Assembly (NCBI GenBank): GCA_028023455.1
Contig: JAQFVV010012545.1
Span: 1,120,001-1,184,000 of the forward strand
Direction: 5' to 3'
Length of the DNA stretch: 64,000 nt
Origin: Epiperipatus broadwayi
Taxonomy: Eukaryota; Onychophora; Udeonychophora; Euonychophora; Peripatidae
Part shown: in pieces, positions 11,531 through 23,930 of the stretch
How the letters are laid out: every line of letters starts with the position of its first letter
Numbering within the stretch: position 1 is the stretch's first letter
The notes under the pieces: model-generated
The model's input: only the letters and a program-made list of their open reading frames with translations
What the model was told of the DNA's origin: nothing
Database searches by the model: none
Made by a program: the position numbers and the translations under genes

Positions 11531-13649
11531 TATAATTATTTTTTCACTAAATATCTAAATGATTTATCAATGCTTTTTTTTTATTCATTAGAAATTATTG
11601 GATTTTTTAACTTTAAATATAGTTTATCAAAATATAAGATTATGGTGCCTGAGGAGAAAGAGCAAAGAATTAAAAAATTAGGATTGTCATGCATTCATGT
11701 CAAGAATATTATAAATATGTTTGAATGCTCTTTGATAAATTAATATTTCATTAATAAGTATTCCTCTTTTTTCTTCCCAAAGTGGCCCATTAATTTTAAT
11801 ACATGAAATATTCCATACATTTTGTTTTTTCAAATCCTGGTTTAATATTTAACTTATTTGTTTTTACATTCTTTTGCACATTATATTATAGTATTATCTC
11901 CTACATTTCAATCATCTTTTATGGTCATTTTGGAGGATTGGTCCTATAAAATATACATTTAAAACGTAAGATATGTTTATGTTGCCATTGTTACTACATA
12001 TTATGGATATGTTGATATTGTTGTTATACATTATTGCAAATATGTTATATATCATATGTTGTATATTCTATATTATAATATATATTGTAATGATATGGAA
12101 AAAATGGGTAACATGGGAGTATGGGAAATCATTATCATGCCCATAAAATAACTAATCAAAATAAATATAAAAGGAATATAGAATATAAGCATAATTATAG
12201 AATATTCTGTAAATAAGAGCAGAGAATCAGCATGGACTAATCATAAAGTGAATCTCCAGCATTACAGAATAATTAAATCAAAACTAATCATTAATCATCA
12301 ACAATGAACAAAGTACAGTCAAAAATCTACAGCCAGCCATGTGATTGAATTTGAAAGAGACAAGCTAATTATCTAGCCACTGCCAAAATTAGGGCAGAAA
12401 TACAACACAATTATCTGGATGCACATACTTAAGTGCCAATCCTTCAGAATATAAAGAAATCAAATAATCCTAAGATACCAAAACATGCTGATCATCATCA
12501 ATATTCTGGTCACATAGTACTATTAAGGTACTAGCCAACTATAAATTTAATTTCTAATAAAAATATAAAAATGTAGTGGATGAGCCTTAAAGGTGATAAC
12601 CTTGAACTGTACATGGTCATTATCTGGATATCCAAACATCAGCATAATTCCTACATTCATATAATTAATCATTATGCTCTAATCTTGCTCAGGAAGCTAG
12701 AATTCTATGAACTATTACTGTGAATAATAGATAAACAAATATAACCACTTATTCTAATTTATTTTAAAATAACTTTACTGGGATAATTTGAAAACAATCC
12801 CTCAAACTCTAATCTGTATTGAAATCAAGTCACACATTGCCAATTTGAGTATCAGATAGCTAAAGCAATAAGGACATTAACACTAGAATATTTTTAAACA
12901 ATTATTTAATAAACTAACTGATTATTAATAATAAAAAAATATTAAAAAAGAAAAGAAGGAATTAATGAAAATGCAATACAAATAAATTATAGAAATTTCA
13001 TGCTTTAAATTTTTATTAAGTGATCCATATTTCTGCCATTATAATGTTCTATATTATTTGAGAAATTGTTAGATCATTTCAAGAAAATAATTATTATGCA
13101 TAATAAAATATGTCATTTCATACCTTAAAAAGACCACACCTAGCATTTTTGTATATAATGTGCTGTGTATTTAGGTTTGCATATTACATACTATAAAAAA
13201 GTATTAAATATTGATTATAATATGCTAACACAGAGTCCATTAGATACATTTTTTTTCTTTTTTAATATGTCAAAATATTTTTTTTCATAGCCATGTGATT
13301 AAGTGTTGGTATTATACTGCTTTAAAATTTGGTATCCCTTAAACTGTCAATAAATAAAGTATAGTTAAATGAGATATTATTAAACACTGCTTTATTAATT
13401 CTAAATAAAATTTTCTGTAAATAATATAAATTTATGAATTTAAAAAAAAAATGAAATTTCAGTATGAATTTTTTTTCAGTGCAATAATTAATAATTTTGA
13501 GGCAGAACACAAAAAAATGTCAATTGTGAACTTATATTTTCCTTTCTCAGTCCATTTTTCTATATATTTGCCTAGCGAAACCACACCTTTTTTTTTCTAG
13601 TGATATTGATTTTTTTTAAAAGAAGTTTCATCTGGAATTATAGCAACTT
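11531..13649. other. AT-rich DNA, no gene recognised
   Basis: Only chance-length open frames occur. From 12090 to 12740 the sequence is A-rich on the + strand and slightly more complex, as if it were an old repeat, but no matching copy in the window or coding relic was found. Confidence 0.45.
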
Positions 13650-14035
13650 GTACCACTGAGAACTATATCATTTCTTCATTCTATGGATCAAAGAATCATC
13701 ACAATCTTCAAAATGTAATAACTTCAATGACTAATGCAGCATTTTGTCAATACTTTGAATAAAGAGGCTGATAAGAAAGTGGTGATGATGACATTGAAGA
13801 GCTTTTGCAATTACACATAGAATAATTAATTAATGGGCAATTAATGCACTTGGATGAATAAAAAAATCAACAAGCTTATAGAAAAGAATCTGGATATCAA
13901 ACAACTGAAGGAATTGGTTTCATATCACGACACCATGAACAGCATTTTTGAAGAACTTGATCCTGACTTATATGTTGTACGAAAAGAAAATCAAAGAAGC
14001 AAATCAACCATCCATTCTAAACTTTTTCTCTAGAG
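13650..14035 (+). pseudogene. Pogo/Tigger-like (CENP-B/jerky type) DDE transposase relic, C-terminal part
   Basis: Conceptual reading across frames gives the classic end of a Tigger/jerky DDE domain. VPLRTISFLHSMDQRIITIF at about 13650-13709 matches the family pattern PPNTTSLLQPMDQ.VI..FK. DDDIEELLQLHIE follows at about 13781. LMHLDE and FEELDPD (about 13840 and 13946) match the acidic C-terminal region, and LYEKKIKEANQPSILNFF (about 13976-14030) matches the family tail YxEKKK.a.Q.sLd.FF. There are several stops and at least two frame changes, so it is dead. The helix-turn-helix and CENP-B N-terminal part is not seen. Transposases of this family move elements with TA target sites. Confidence 0.7.
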
Positions 14036-16462
14036 ATTATTGGCAATTTACACCTGGTATATCTCATCCAAAAAGACCACGATCATCGAAGAGTTTAAAA
14101 AATAATGATAGACCCTTAGAATGAACAACTGATGAGTAAGAAAAATCAGTAATGATCATTATTGGATGGATTGTAAGAAAGAATAACTTTAAACTGTGTT
14201 TTTTTATTATTTAAGTTGCATTATCTTTCATACATATTTTAAAGTCCATACATGCATAAAATACATCCTAGCACAGTTGTGCATGCATATATTATAGGTT
14301 AGGGGTGTTTTTTTTAATTTTCTATATATTCTAGATTAACTTGTTTGTTAATATATATTAACAAGTTATAGTATAATTTTTATTCACAGAAATGAGCTAG
14401 TTTTTCCCCCCCGGAGAAAATCATTATAATCCCTTGTTTTTTATATGATCTTGCTTTACATTGACTTTTGGGAAACCATTTGTCCTCACCAAGTAGCCTG
14501 CATAAATTTAAAAGTATGCATATAATAACATTATATTTTCTTAAAATAGTGGAAACACATGAATATTTTGTGTTTGATGTCATATAACATAGAAGTAGAA
14601 AATACAACCATATAAGCTGATTTTTTAATCAGAAAATGAACCAAAGATGATATAAAGAGTATCTCATATGAAGTTGGTGAAATTTGTTGCCTGTAAAAAA
14701 AACTTTTAGATCCATCTGAACTTAAGAAATTGTTGAAATTTTGTTATCTGACATTTTGTTTCTGAGTGATGACTCCATTCATTAAATATGGGGAAATGAA
14801 CTTTTTCAGAATCAACTGCAGTCAGAAATTAAAAGATGTTAAGAAGAATTATAGCACACACACAAAAAAAAACCATCACTTATAACATTTATGAATATGG
14901 TATTGTCATATTCATATGAACTAGACAGTTGATAATATCAAGCATATCATAAGGCCAGTGAAGTATTTGTACAACTATCAAAGAAACTATGTTTTGAACT
15001 GTCAATTATGGTGATAGAAGCGTCAAGAATTTGTCAGAAATACTCAATTTTTTTGATTAATCATTATTTAGTATAGATTCATTATTATGTAAACAATTTG
15101 GGTGGCTATTTTCACATATTGTTTCAACACTTTACACTTCTTAAATCATAATGCTTATCTCATATGATCCCTATGGAAATTTATGATTTGAAGAACATTA
15201 TAATAATGTTATGCATCTCCTATGATCCCCCCTTCCTCCATTTATTCAATAAAAATATTATTTAGTTTTTGCCTACTATATAAAACTCAAGTTTTAATTC
15301 AAATGTTGATTCCATTAATAAAATTTTAACAGATGGTCTTATTTTCTTTAACTTTTTATGTATGTCTGTGTAAATATGTGTGTGTATGTCGAAAGAATAA
15401 TTGTAGATGTGGGGATAATTTTCATAAACATATGTATAAATCTTATTACAGCTGGTTTTCATTTTACATTTTTAATAAATCTATAGTTAAATATTTTTTG
15501 AATATATGATTCACATTCGAATTAAATTAAAATCAAAATACAAAAAATAATAATATAAAATTAAGGATCGGACTTTAAAATGTGATATTCATGTAAATAT
15601 TTTTTTAAATGATTAAATCTTTATAAAAAAATTAAAAACAATAGTAATATATATATAGTATAATAAAATAGGTATAATTTGAGTTTTTAAGTGAATCCTT
15701 CTCTAACATGTTTAGTTTGTCTATTTTTGGTCTCAAAGCCATTTTAGCACAGACTCCATATCTAAAAGTTCCCGAATTGAAACTCAAAATATTTTTAGAA
15801 CTCAAAAATCACTTGACTTATCAACTGAATATACTATTATTATTTTGATTAATATATAATATACTTGATTGATTTTTTATATATAAAAATTGATTATTAA
15901 CGGCATTGTTTTAAATGAGATGCTTATTTAACATTTTATGCACTGAGAAGAGGAATTTAGTAATGGTAGAGATGATGAAAGAGCTAAGCATTCCTGGATA
16001 AATTTAAAATGAGACAAAAAATATATAGAATCTCTGTTCAATGCATCACTTTAGGGTGTATAATTATTTATTTATGGAAATATCTGAATAAGGAAATTTG
16101 GAGACCTCTTTCCATTAGCTTTCTTAATAAAAACGTTATTCAAAGTCCGATTAAGTGACTAGTTACATTTTTTTTAAAAATAAATAAATAAAGGTTTTTG
16201 AAAGTGATAATTTCATTGAGTCTAAAGGCAGCTTATATATTTGAGGAGCCTAAGGTACAGAAGAGATTTCTGGCCCCAGTTTAAAATTTTAAAATATTGA
16301 TCTTTGAAAGAATAAACATACAAAACAATTATTATTTGTAAAACAATGAGTATATACTCAAATTATAATTAAATAATATGTATTTGTAGACTTTCAGCAT
16401 CTGATCACATAATTAATAACCATGAAATATTTTTTAAAAAAATATTTAAGGTACTTTTTTGC
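14036..16462. other. AT-rich DNA, no gene recognised
   Basis: A 10 bp perfect hairpin (TATGAATATG at 14890-14899 with 14907-14916) and short microsatellites are present. No coding relic was recognised; the frames of 66-75 codons are rich in Y, I, K and N, as expected by chance. Confidence 0.45.
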
Positions 16463-16575
16463 TTTTTTTTTTTCATATGTCATAGCATAGGCCGGAACGC
16501 GAACCCACACCCGTCTGCAACCAATTACTTGCTTGCAAGGCGGGTGCGGTGACCTCTCGGCTAACAACGCTTGAT
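16463..16575 (-). mobile_element. tRNA-derived SINE, long-arm subfamily
   Basis: Minus-strand order: ATCAA leader, GCGTTGTTAGCCGAGAGGTC (A-box-like TAGCCGAGAGGT), CACCCGCCTTGCAAGCAAG, TTGGTTGCAGACGGGTG, B box GGTTCGCGTTCC, GGCCTATGC, TATGACATATG and an A-run. CACCCG pairs with CGGGTG, and between them TGCAA pairs with TTGCA, so the anticodon-loop region carries an extra hairpin like an intron-containing tRNA. The loop CTTGCAA resembles a UGC anticodon context. No clear target duplication was found. The copy at 38135-38247 has the same extra hairpin. Confidence 0.75.
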
Positions 16576-17771
16576 CAATGATGTTTTTCTGTTTAGAGAT
16601 GGTGTTCGAGTAAAATATTATGGATTTATTATTTAAATGATTCTGGACAAGGCTATTGGATTTATGAGTGTGTATGGGAGGGGGAGGTCTAGTTATTAAA
16701 CCAATGATTAGCAATGTGTCTTTTTTTTTTTAGATTTGCTTTTAAAGTATATTTAATCTGATTCCATTCCTTCGTTTTTCAAATAAGTCACGTCTGGCTT
16801 TAAAAATGTATACTTCTTTTTTTTATTCTTTTCCCCCACTAATCAATGTATAATTTGTCTACTTTTTAATTTTTTTAATAGTCTTTTGTCAAAAAAAGAT
16901 GACATCTTAAAAAATGGTTGAAATTCTTTCACATTTTGTCACCAAGAATTCTGCAGCACACCAATTACTTGCAATTAATCAGCGAATTTGACAGATTTGT
17001 GTATTTATTTATATGATGTTTAAAATATTTGTTTTTAAACTTGTCAATTTTTTTTTCTTAAAGTTATTCTTGGGCATTAGCGGGATGAAAGATTTTGTAA
17101 TAATATTAGTAAATATAGAGGTTCAAGTGAAATCTAAATGATTGTAAATAAGAAAAAATGATATTAAATTAAATAAATCACTGTTTGAAATAGCGAAAAA
17201 AAAATTTTTTTAAGAACAGAATTTTTACCTAAACAATATTAATAGAATATGATTACCTTTATTAATAACGTAGACATAATGATTTAGAAGATCTATATAA
17301 TTAACCTTTCTTATAGGCCGTAAAATAAAAGGATTGGTGTAGCAAGTCTTGTTAACTCTATTATATCTATTAAAAAGAAACAAAAATAGTTAAGCAACTT
17401 GAAATAACCTTATAATTAACTAGAATTATGTCCGTCTACCTATTGTTTAAAAATCAGCCATGATATTCAAACTGCTTAGGATAAAAATCAGAAGAAATAG
17501 TTAATTATAAATAAATATTGATACAATATTTTTAAAAAAGATTTTGCGTAATTAAAAATGTATTCTATGTATTGTAGGTTTGTAATTATTGTATTATATC
17601 TTTTTTTACATGGTTTTGGCAGAATAATAGATGGATAGAATCAAGTTTGCAAAGTTACTTACTGGATTGATTCTAAGCTGAGTAAAAAAAAAATAACTCA
17701 ATTAAATGAATGAAGCTCTTGCCAAGGCCGGAGGTTGGGTCGTCAGCGCCCTTACGCAAAACAGTAATTGG
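16576..17771. other. AT-rich DNA, no gene recognised
   Basis: Nothing recognisable except A/T runs. A short GC-richer patch begins near 17713 and leads into the C-run cluster at 17772. Confidence 0.45.
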
Positions 17772-17796
17772 CACCACCCCCACCCCCTACCCCCCG
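17772..17796 (-). other. G-quadruplex-capable G-run cluster (C-runs on +)
   Basis: On the + strand CACC, CCCCACCCCC, TA and CCCCCC follow in direct succession, so the minus strand carries G runs of six, five and five with one- or two-base spacers plus a final GG. Such clusters can fold into a G-quadruplex (the C strand into an i-motif). It stands out in a window this AT-rich. No gene is close enough to suggest a role. Confidence 0.5.
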
Positions 17797-17879
17797 TTTA
17801 AAAAAGTTTTAATATTTTATTAAACGTAACAACTGGAAAAAATACTATTACATAATTTAAATACAAGTATGTTATATAT

Positions 17880-18560
17880 ATATACTGGACTTTAGATATA
17901 ATTAAAGAGGATTTGAACAAAGACTTTCAAGCTCCATTCAGCTATCCACTTCATTTTGTATAACCAATACACATGACCACATACATGTAAAAAGATAAAT
18001 GATTTACATATTTCATGTTGAACCTGCACTCATCAGTTGGTACAGATCATTATCTCCCATATATATATATAATCAGTTCTCAGTTTATATTAAGATAGCA
18101 AATCTTCAAACTTTAATGGACAGGCTTTCAATTTTTTCCACTCTCCAATTTTTTTCATATGATAGAATGCTCAAAACCCTTGTTGATACCAATATTGTTA
18201 TCATACCCATGTTTATTTTAAGTCACTCTGACCTCTTATATATAGCATTTTAATATGTCCATTTAAATACACAGAAGAGAGATGGGCAGAATTCAGGCTG
18301 AATCTGTAATATTTTAAATACAAGTATATTATATATACTGAACGTTTAATGTAATTAGAAAGGATTGGAACACAGACTTCCAAGCTCCCTTCAGCTATCC
18401 TCTCCATCTTATATAACCAATGCAAGAGTTGGAGGGTGGAGAAGATTGAAGCCTGTCCATTAAAGTTTGAAGATTTGCTATTTAATATAAACTGAGCATT
18501 TATTGTATATATGTGTGGCAGATGGTGATCTGGACAACTGAAGAGTTCTAGTTTAGAATT
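17880..18560. mobile_element. Hammerhead-bearing foldback element, rearranged copy
   Basis: Left-arm sequence of the foldback family runs from about 17887 to 18150: GACTTTCAAGCTCC, CATCAGTTGG, then TTAAGATAGCAAATCTTCAA and ACTTTAATGGACAGGC. A central segment follows (18158-18290) that corresponds, reversed, to 51290-51410; shared landmarks are GATAGAATGCTCAAA, TCATACCCATGTT, TCCATTTAAATAC and AGATGGGCAGA. Another left-arm start (18300-18420) and a right-arm piece (18423-18545: AGAGTTGGAGGGTGGAGAAG, then CCTGTCCATTAAAG) complete it. The copy is therefore a full family member with an internal duplication. Two decayed hammerhead motifs lie in it. Confidence 0.7.
17998..18058 (-). ncRNA. Decayed hammerhead ribozyme motif
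   Basis: On the minus strand CTGATGA (complement of 18030-18036) is followed by the 15-base stem II GTGCAGGTTCAACAT (18015-18029) and GAAA (18011-18014). The preceding strand CTGTACCAA would form the inner part of stem I, but the partner TTGGT found in other copies is missing after GAAA. Stem II also has mismatches, so cleavage is not expected. Confidence 0.45.
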
Positions 18561-18565
18561 TTATA
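18500..18565 (+). ncRNA. Degenerate hammerhead ribozyme remnant
   Basis: GGTGATCTGGACAA matches stem I of the family and is followed by CTGAAGA (18538-18544, for CTGATGA) and GTTCTAGTTTAGAA in the stem II position. The GAAA box and stem III are no longer recognisable. It is identified only by alignment with the intact copies at 51541 and 59656. Confidence 0.25.
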
Positions 18566-21500
18566 TATATATAGTAACTTAAATAAACTGGATCAAAAGA
18601 ATTAAAGATACCTTAGTAGTCTATTATTAAACAAATATATTAAAATATCAAAAATCCAAATATTATAACTTAATAAACGAAAAATGGTAACTTAAATTTT
18701 ATATCAAAGAGAAAAGAATTGTAATATGCAACTTGCTGAGTATAATCTATTAAACAAAAGATCAGACTGATGAGTTATCAAGCATATTAAGGAGACTCAT
18801 ACACATAAACAGTCATCGAAATTTATTACTTTCAATACTCAAGTAAATATTAATTATCAATAGATAAAAATATCGGTGGCTTTAAATTCACCAATTTCTA
18901 CTTAAGATTTTTAAATATATCATAATATCAATAATTAGAAACAATATTGCTTGGAGACTAGTCATTTAAGGTGTCTGGCCTATTTCAAACCCTAGTTAGG
19001 CAGCCATTGTATCATCAATAAACAAGTAGAAACTATAAACAAATTATTAAGGACAAACTATTATAACTGAGGAAATAACATCAAGTGGGTGAGTACACTG
19101 GTAACTCAATAAAATATCTTCTCAATAAATCCAAAAGTAGATTTTATCCACTTTCATTTCTTGGTTTGATGTCAAGTGCATATTTAAGTAAGTGAATATG
19201 GTCTAGCAGGGTGCCACCAGATTATCTGAACCTAGACACAGTTATATCTTATAACCTTTTCACATGTACCGGGTTTGAATCCCTTTTTGGTACTTTATTT
19301 CTAACAAAAATGGAGGATTTTACTTTTAGACCCATATCACTGTATGCACTAACATTTAGGTAAACATAAATCATCCTTAAACTAAAGTGGTGTATACAAA
19401 TACATCAAACAGAAATCATTTCCTAGATCTTAACATAATGAATGCTTTTCAATATCTTTATAAGTTTTACTAGCTCAGATTATACTATTAATTTAGGATG
19501 GCAATTCACACATCCTTGCATGTTGTAGATGATGGAATGGTGGTCATTATAATTATTCACGAATGTCAACTAAATGTCATGAAATCACTTATTTATTTAT
19601 GGCCTTTAAACATTTATCTAGCTCATTAATTAAAACGTGATGATGATGATGACAATAATGATAATAGTTCTATCCACAGCTTTAGGACTAAGCCTAATCA
19701 TAAAACTTAATTTTTAAAGAAATTCATAACTATTGCTTAATCTTAGTATATCTAATTAGATCTTAACTAATTAATCTTCACCATTGATGATGAATGATCA
19801 CAGCGAATAAAGAATAATCTCAATGAAATATATACGCCTTGTTTAATAAAACAATTTAACATTTATTAATGTACTATTAACATATACAAACAATTTAAAA
19901 ATAAAACTAAGAATTTATATGAACAATAATGATAATAACAATAATTGATTATTTTGGAATCATAATATTAATTTCAAGTTCTACCCCCTTTCCAGTCAAA
20001 GATATAATGTATATAAAATTGGATACTAAGTTTGCTAAAGTTTTCTCTTCACAAGAAAATATTTCATTAAAAAAAAAATAAACACTTTTGCGCACATACT
20101 TTTATAATCTAACATGTAAAGTAGAATGGTTAAAAAAAAAAAATGTTAGTAGAATCGGAAAAAAAAAGATTTCCAGAAACAAGTTTTTAAATTGCTTCTC
20201 CCCCTTCCCACTAAGCTTGGAGATAGCTACTCTTTAAATCAAAACAAAAATAACCTAATATTTTTAACGCTATATATGTCTATTATTCTTCCATTCACAT
20301 GCAATTATATACATGTAACAATTTAATATATTACTGTGTATGTGTGTGTTTATCTCCTTATAACTAAACATTATTTCAAAACAACATAATAGTACAAAAA
20401 AAAATATGTTACATATCGACAAACATTTCATAATTTTAGATTGATATACAATAATACCCTTTAGAAAATAAACTTCATTAATAAGCTGGGTATAATAGTT
20501 TTAGCATACATAAAATTTTTACTCTAGGTTACAGTTATTACTATTGAAGAAAATTTTTTTTTTTTATTTTAATTGATTATGGTTGTTCTAAAGCTCTAAG
20601 AAAAAAAATAGAAAACTTCATCTCTAAAATGTTACGAATAGTCTTTGAGATCATAAAAAGAAAATAGATAATGAAAATTCATATTACCAGTCCCACGGGT
20701 TCAAACTTAGCTTGTTTAATGTTCATACTTTTGCAGCAATCAATTTCCGCAGTTTGCTGGAAGGTTTCTTTTTCTTGAGGCTTGTAATTATTTAATGGTG
20801 ATGGTGATATAATTTGCCACTGGAACTTTTTCTTCCCTTTTTGTTAAGCATAATTCTTCCATTAGAGTATATCAGTTGTTCTCTCACTCATAATTTTCTT
20901 ACTGGGGTTAAATTCAGTCATTGAAATAATTGTACTAGATGGTTTAATTTGTACTAGATGATTTAATACTTATCAGTCAATTAATCATTTTCCTTAATCT
21001 TTCAAATGCAGGTGAATGTTTTCTCTTACTGAAAATATCGCATTTCTTTCAGTCATCAGATGTAGAATATTTTAATTTCATTTCAGACAAGACATTTTTA
21101 TTATTTTTTTCCTTCCTATATGACGTGCTGGTTGATAGTCTGGTAAACAGACAAGACATATATATATATTAAAAAAAAAAACAAAGTGAAGAAGAGAGGG
21201 AAAAACTGGTCAGAAGAAAGACACAAAACAAAGCACAAAATAAACTCTTAGATCTCCCTAAGGTATCAGTATTTCCAATGTCTATATATTTTGATCAAAT
21301 ATGAAAACCAAAAACATAATTAACATAACGAACCCATGCGCGCTATCCCAACTTATTTTTAATGCATTTTTATTTAGAGGACAAGAGTATGAATAGACTA
21401 CATAGATTTGCATTTGAAAAGAAAATATTCTATCCTTGTTTAATCTTAGGCCAAAAGTTTGCAGTCAAACCAACTTCAATCCATCTGATATATCGATGTA

Positions 21501-21974
21501 TTCAATGTAATATGACTACGACAGCACAAATAGGTTAAGAGAAGAAATTGCCTTCGTCAGATAGGAATACTACATCTATCTAACGATAAGAGCAATAAAA
21601 AAAACTCCATAGGAAGGAACTGCGGTCTCCATCTTATAATTCCTCCCATAGGCAAAACGAGTGTGTGCGGCATATAATAGCGATTCTGCCCATAGCGAAT
21701 CTCGTACTACATCTACTAATTACACCAATATATCCAATCCATTGACCTAATTCAACTATGAAACAAATAACCTAAGATTACCCTCCCCTAATATAACTTT
21801 ACAAATCTATATAGCCATTCACGCCCGACTTAAGTTTAATATTTATATAGTTTAATTTATCGCAAAACAAAAATCATAAATAAAACTTAAAGAACAAAAA
21901 AAATTAAATGGAAATGATTTTACAAAAAAGAAATACATCAAATAAAATTATAACTAATTAACAAATAATTTAGT
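18561..21974. other. AT-rich DNA, no gene recognised
   Basis: This stretch of about 3.4 kb has no coding relic or family repeat that I could identify. The part from 21300 to 21800 keeps more CpG than its surroundings (for example GCGCGC near 21338). A phrase CGTCAGATAGGAAT at 21557 resembles the putative inverted-repeat end of the element beginning at 21975. Confidence 0.4.
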
Positions 21975-22443
21975 TTGGTCAGATAGGAATCTATTTCTAT
22001 TTTTTTAAATATGGAAAGTTTTTAATTTAATGTTCATGAATTATCTAAAGTTCTTACGGTTTTAAAAGATCCATAATTTGTAGTTGTTTGTAATTTTGAA
22101 TGGGAATTCCCATGCCGTCCTGAAGATATTGGTATCCAGTTAGCCGTTGTTTTTATTTATCCGGAGGTCTTTTACTTTAGCTGGTCCTTAATGTAGAAAA
22201 CGATCGGTCATTTCTCTTTCTTTCTTTTTTTTAACCACTGAAGGAATTGAAAGTGCGTCTTTCAATCCCTTCATCACCAACTCTCCAACTTAACACATCT
22301 CAGTCCTCTTGTAATAACTAACTAATAATTTCCAAACTTTTCATTTTATATTAATTTTAAGGATTCAATTTACATTATGTCATCGATGTGATGGTCCTTT
22401 CGCTGAGGTCCGATTCCATTGTTTTTCTCTCCTATCTGACCAT
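21975..22443. mobile_element. Possible MITE with 12-13 bp inverted ends
   Basis: TGGTCAGATAGGA near 21977 is matched by its near-complement TCCTATCTGACCA near 22428, about 450 bp away. A related GTCAGATAGGAAT also occurs at 21558 in direct orientation. Inside lies a 15 bp hairpin (22239-22253 with 22259-22273, one mismatch, arms TGAAGGAATTGAAAG). No target duplication was evident and no coding relic was seen, so the assignment is tentative. Confidence 0.35.
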
Positions 22444-23775
22444 TGCTTATACATTTAAATGCCCAAGGCTAGTTTACATTGACTAATTAAAATAATCATT
22501 TCCATTTTTCAATAACATTAATTAATTTGTTTTCAAACTTAAAGATATATTTTTATCTCTAAATCTTTTTTAAGTTTTTGCTTTTACAATACCTTTTCTA
22601 TTTTTAATAAAGTTTTATTTTAATAATTTTTTTCATCTGTGCGATTTTATATAGATACGAGTTTAGTATAGAATTTTAATTTTTAATTCTTAAAAAAAAA
22701 AAGAAGTTTTATTTGCGAACTTTTATTTTTTTCATGTTTACTAATAAAAAACAATGTAACGACCCATTTTGGGTTCAATCTTCAACAAAAAAAAAACTTT
22801 ATATTAAAAAAAACAAGATTTTTAAATGGATATCTGGCAGAATTGTCTTTCCTAGTTTCAATATTTTAAAATCTCCTTTTTTATTTTTTTTTCCAGACTA
22901 GTTTTTATAGTTTATTTTTCAGCTAACTCGTTTAATTAGATTCCTAGTGTAACTCTCTGGAAACATATTTAAAAATCACACTACCTTGATTTTTCAGACT
23001 AATCTTGTTTTGAAGGAAAAATTGTCTTAATCCTTTTTCTTAACATTTCTGTCACAAATATAACACCTAAAATTTGAGCTGCTTTCTTTGATCAAGCTGA
23101 TGGGAAAATTTTTAAAGCTAGAAGCTTCACCATAACAAACTTTAAAACAAAAAATAATAATTTAACAGATTTTTTTTTCTTTTTCAATATGTAATAATAA
23201 AAAAATGTAGATTTATGTATGCAATACACACACACACCCTATTATTCAAATCATTTATAAACCTGGCCTATAAAATAATCTAAATGCTTTTTCGAAGTCT
23301 ATAGTTTTAATATCCAAAATTAAATTCTTAACTTTCAAACCCCAAACTACAATCATAGAAAAACAAAAATAGAAATAGAATAAAATATTAGAATTTAGCA
23401 AATGTATGTTAGCTTTGAAGAGAGTTTAATATTTGAAATATGCAGTAATAATTAAAAAGCTTACACACACACTGCCTATATGTGTGTTATTACTTTACTT
23501 TTTTAACAAAAAAATTAAATATTGAATAATTAAATGTGTGTACTATTCTTTTTGAGGGTTTTTTTTTTATCAACACACAAACAAATAAAGAACATAACTG
23601 TTGTCCCACTCTCTTTCTGTCTTAAGCTTTCAAAACTTGATCTTGTAGGGTTTAAACTTGGGTGCCCTACAGCTTCTTTTACTATATACAAATGTGATGA
23701 TGATTTTTGTTCCACATTTTCTTTCATGCACATTACTACAAATTTAGCTACTGACTAAATTGTAATGGCACAATA
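22444..23775. other. AT-rich DNA, no gene recognised
   Basis: Microsatellite-like ACACAC tracts occur near 23228 and 23463. Around 23590-23700 the minus strand reads GGGCACCCAAGTTTAAACCC, slightly reminiscent of a tRNA T-arm, but no full tRNA-like fold was found. Two overlapping frames of about 70 codons (23530-23758) oppose each other and are not supported. Confidence 0.4.
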
Positions 23776-23890
23776 TATTGATCATTTATCTATTTCACAT
23801 GTATGTGGTCATGTGTATTGGTATACAAAAGGAATGAATAGGTGAAAGGAGCTTAAAGATCTGTATTTAAAATCCTTCTAATTATTACAT
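23776..23890. repeat. Right-arm fragment of the hammerhead foldback family
   Basis: ATTTATCTATTTCACATGTA followed by TGTGGTCATGTGTATTGGTA resembles, in reverse orientation, TACCAATACACATGACCACA at about 17965. The continuation GGAGCTTAAAGATCTG and CCTTCTAATTA matches the outer part of an arm. The ribozyme core is not included. Confidence 0.5.
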
Positions 23891-23930
23891 AATTATAAAA
23901 TTACATTCCAAGCTTTTACAGAAATGATTT

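Noticed and set aside
19180-19310. tRNA-like phrase GGGTTTGAATCCCTTT suggesting a SINE or an LTR primer site
   Set aside because: No box A at the right distance, no anticodon arm and no matching LTR pair.
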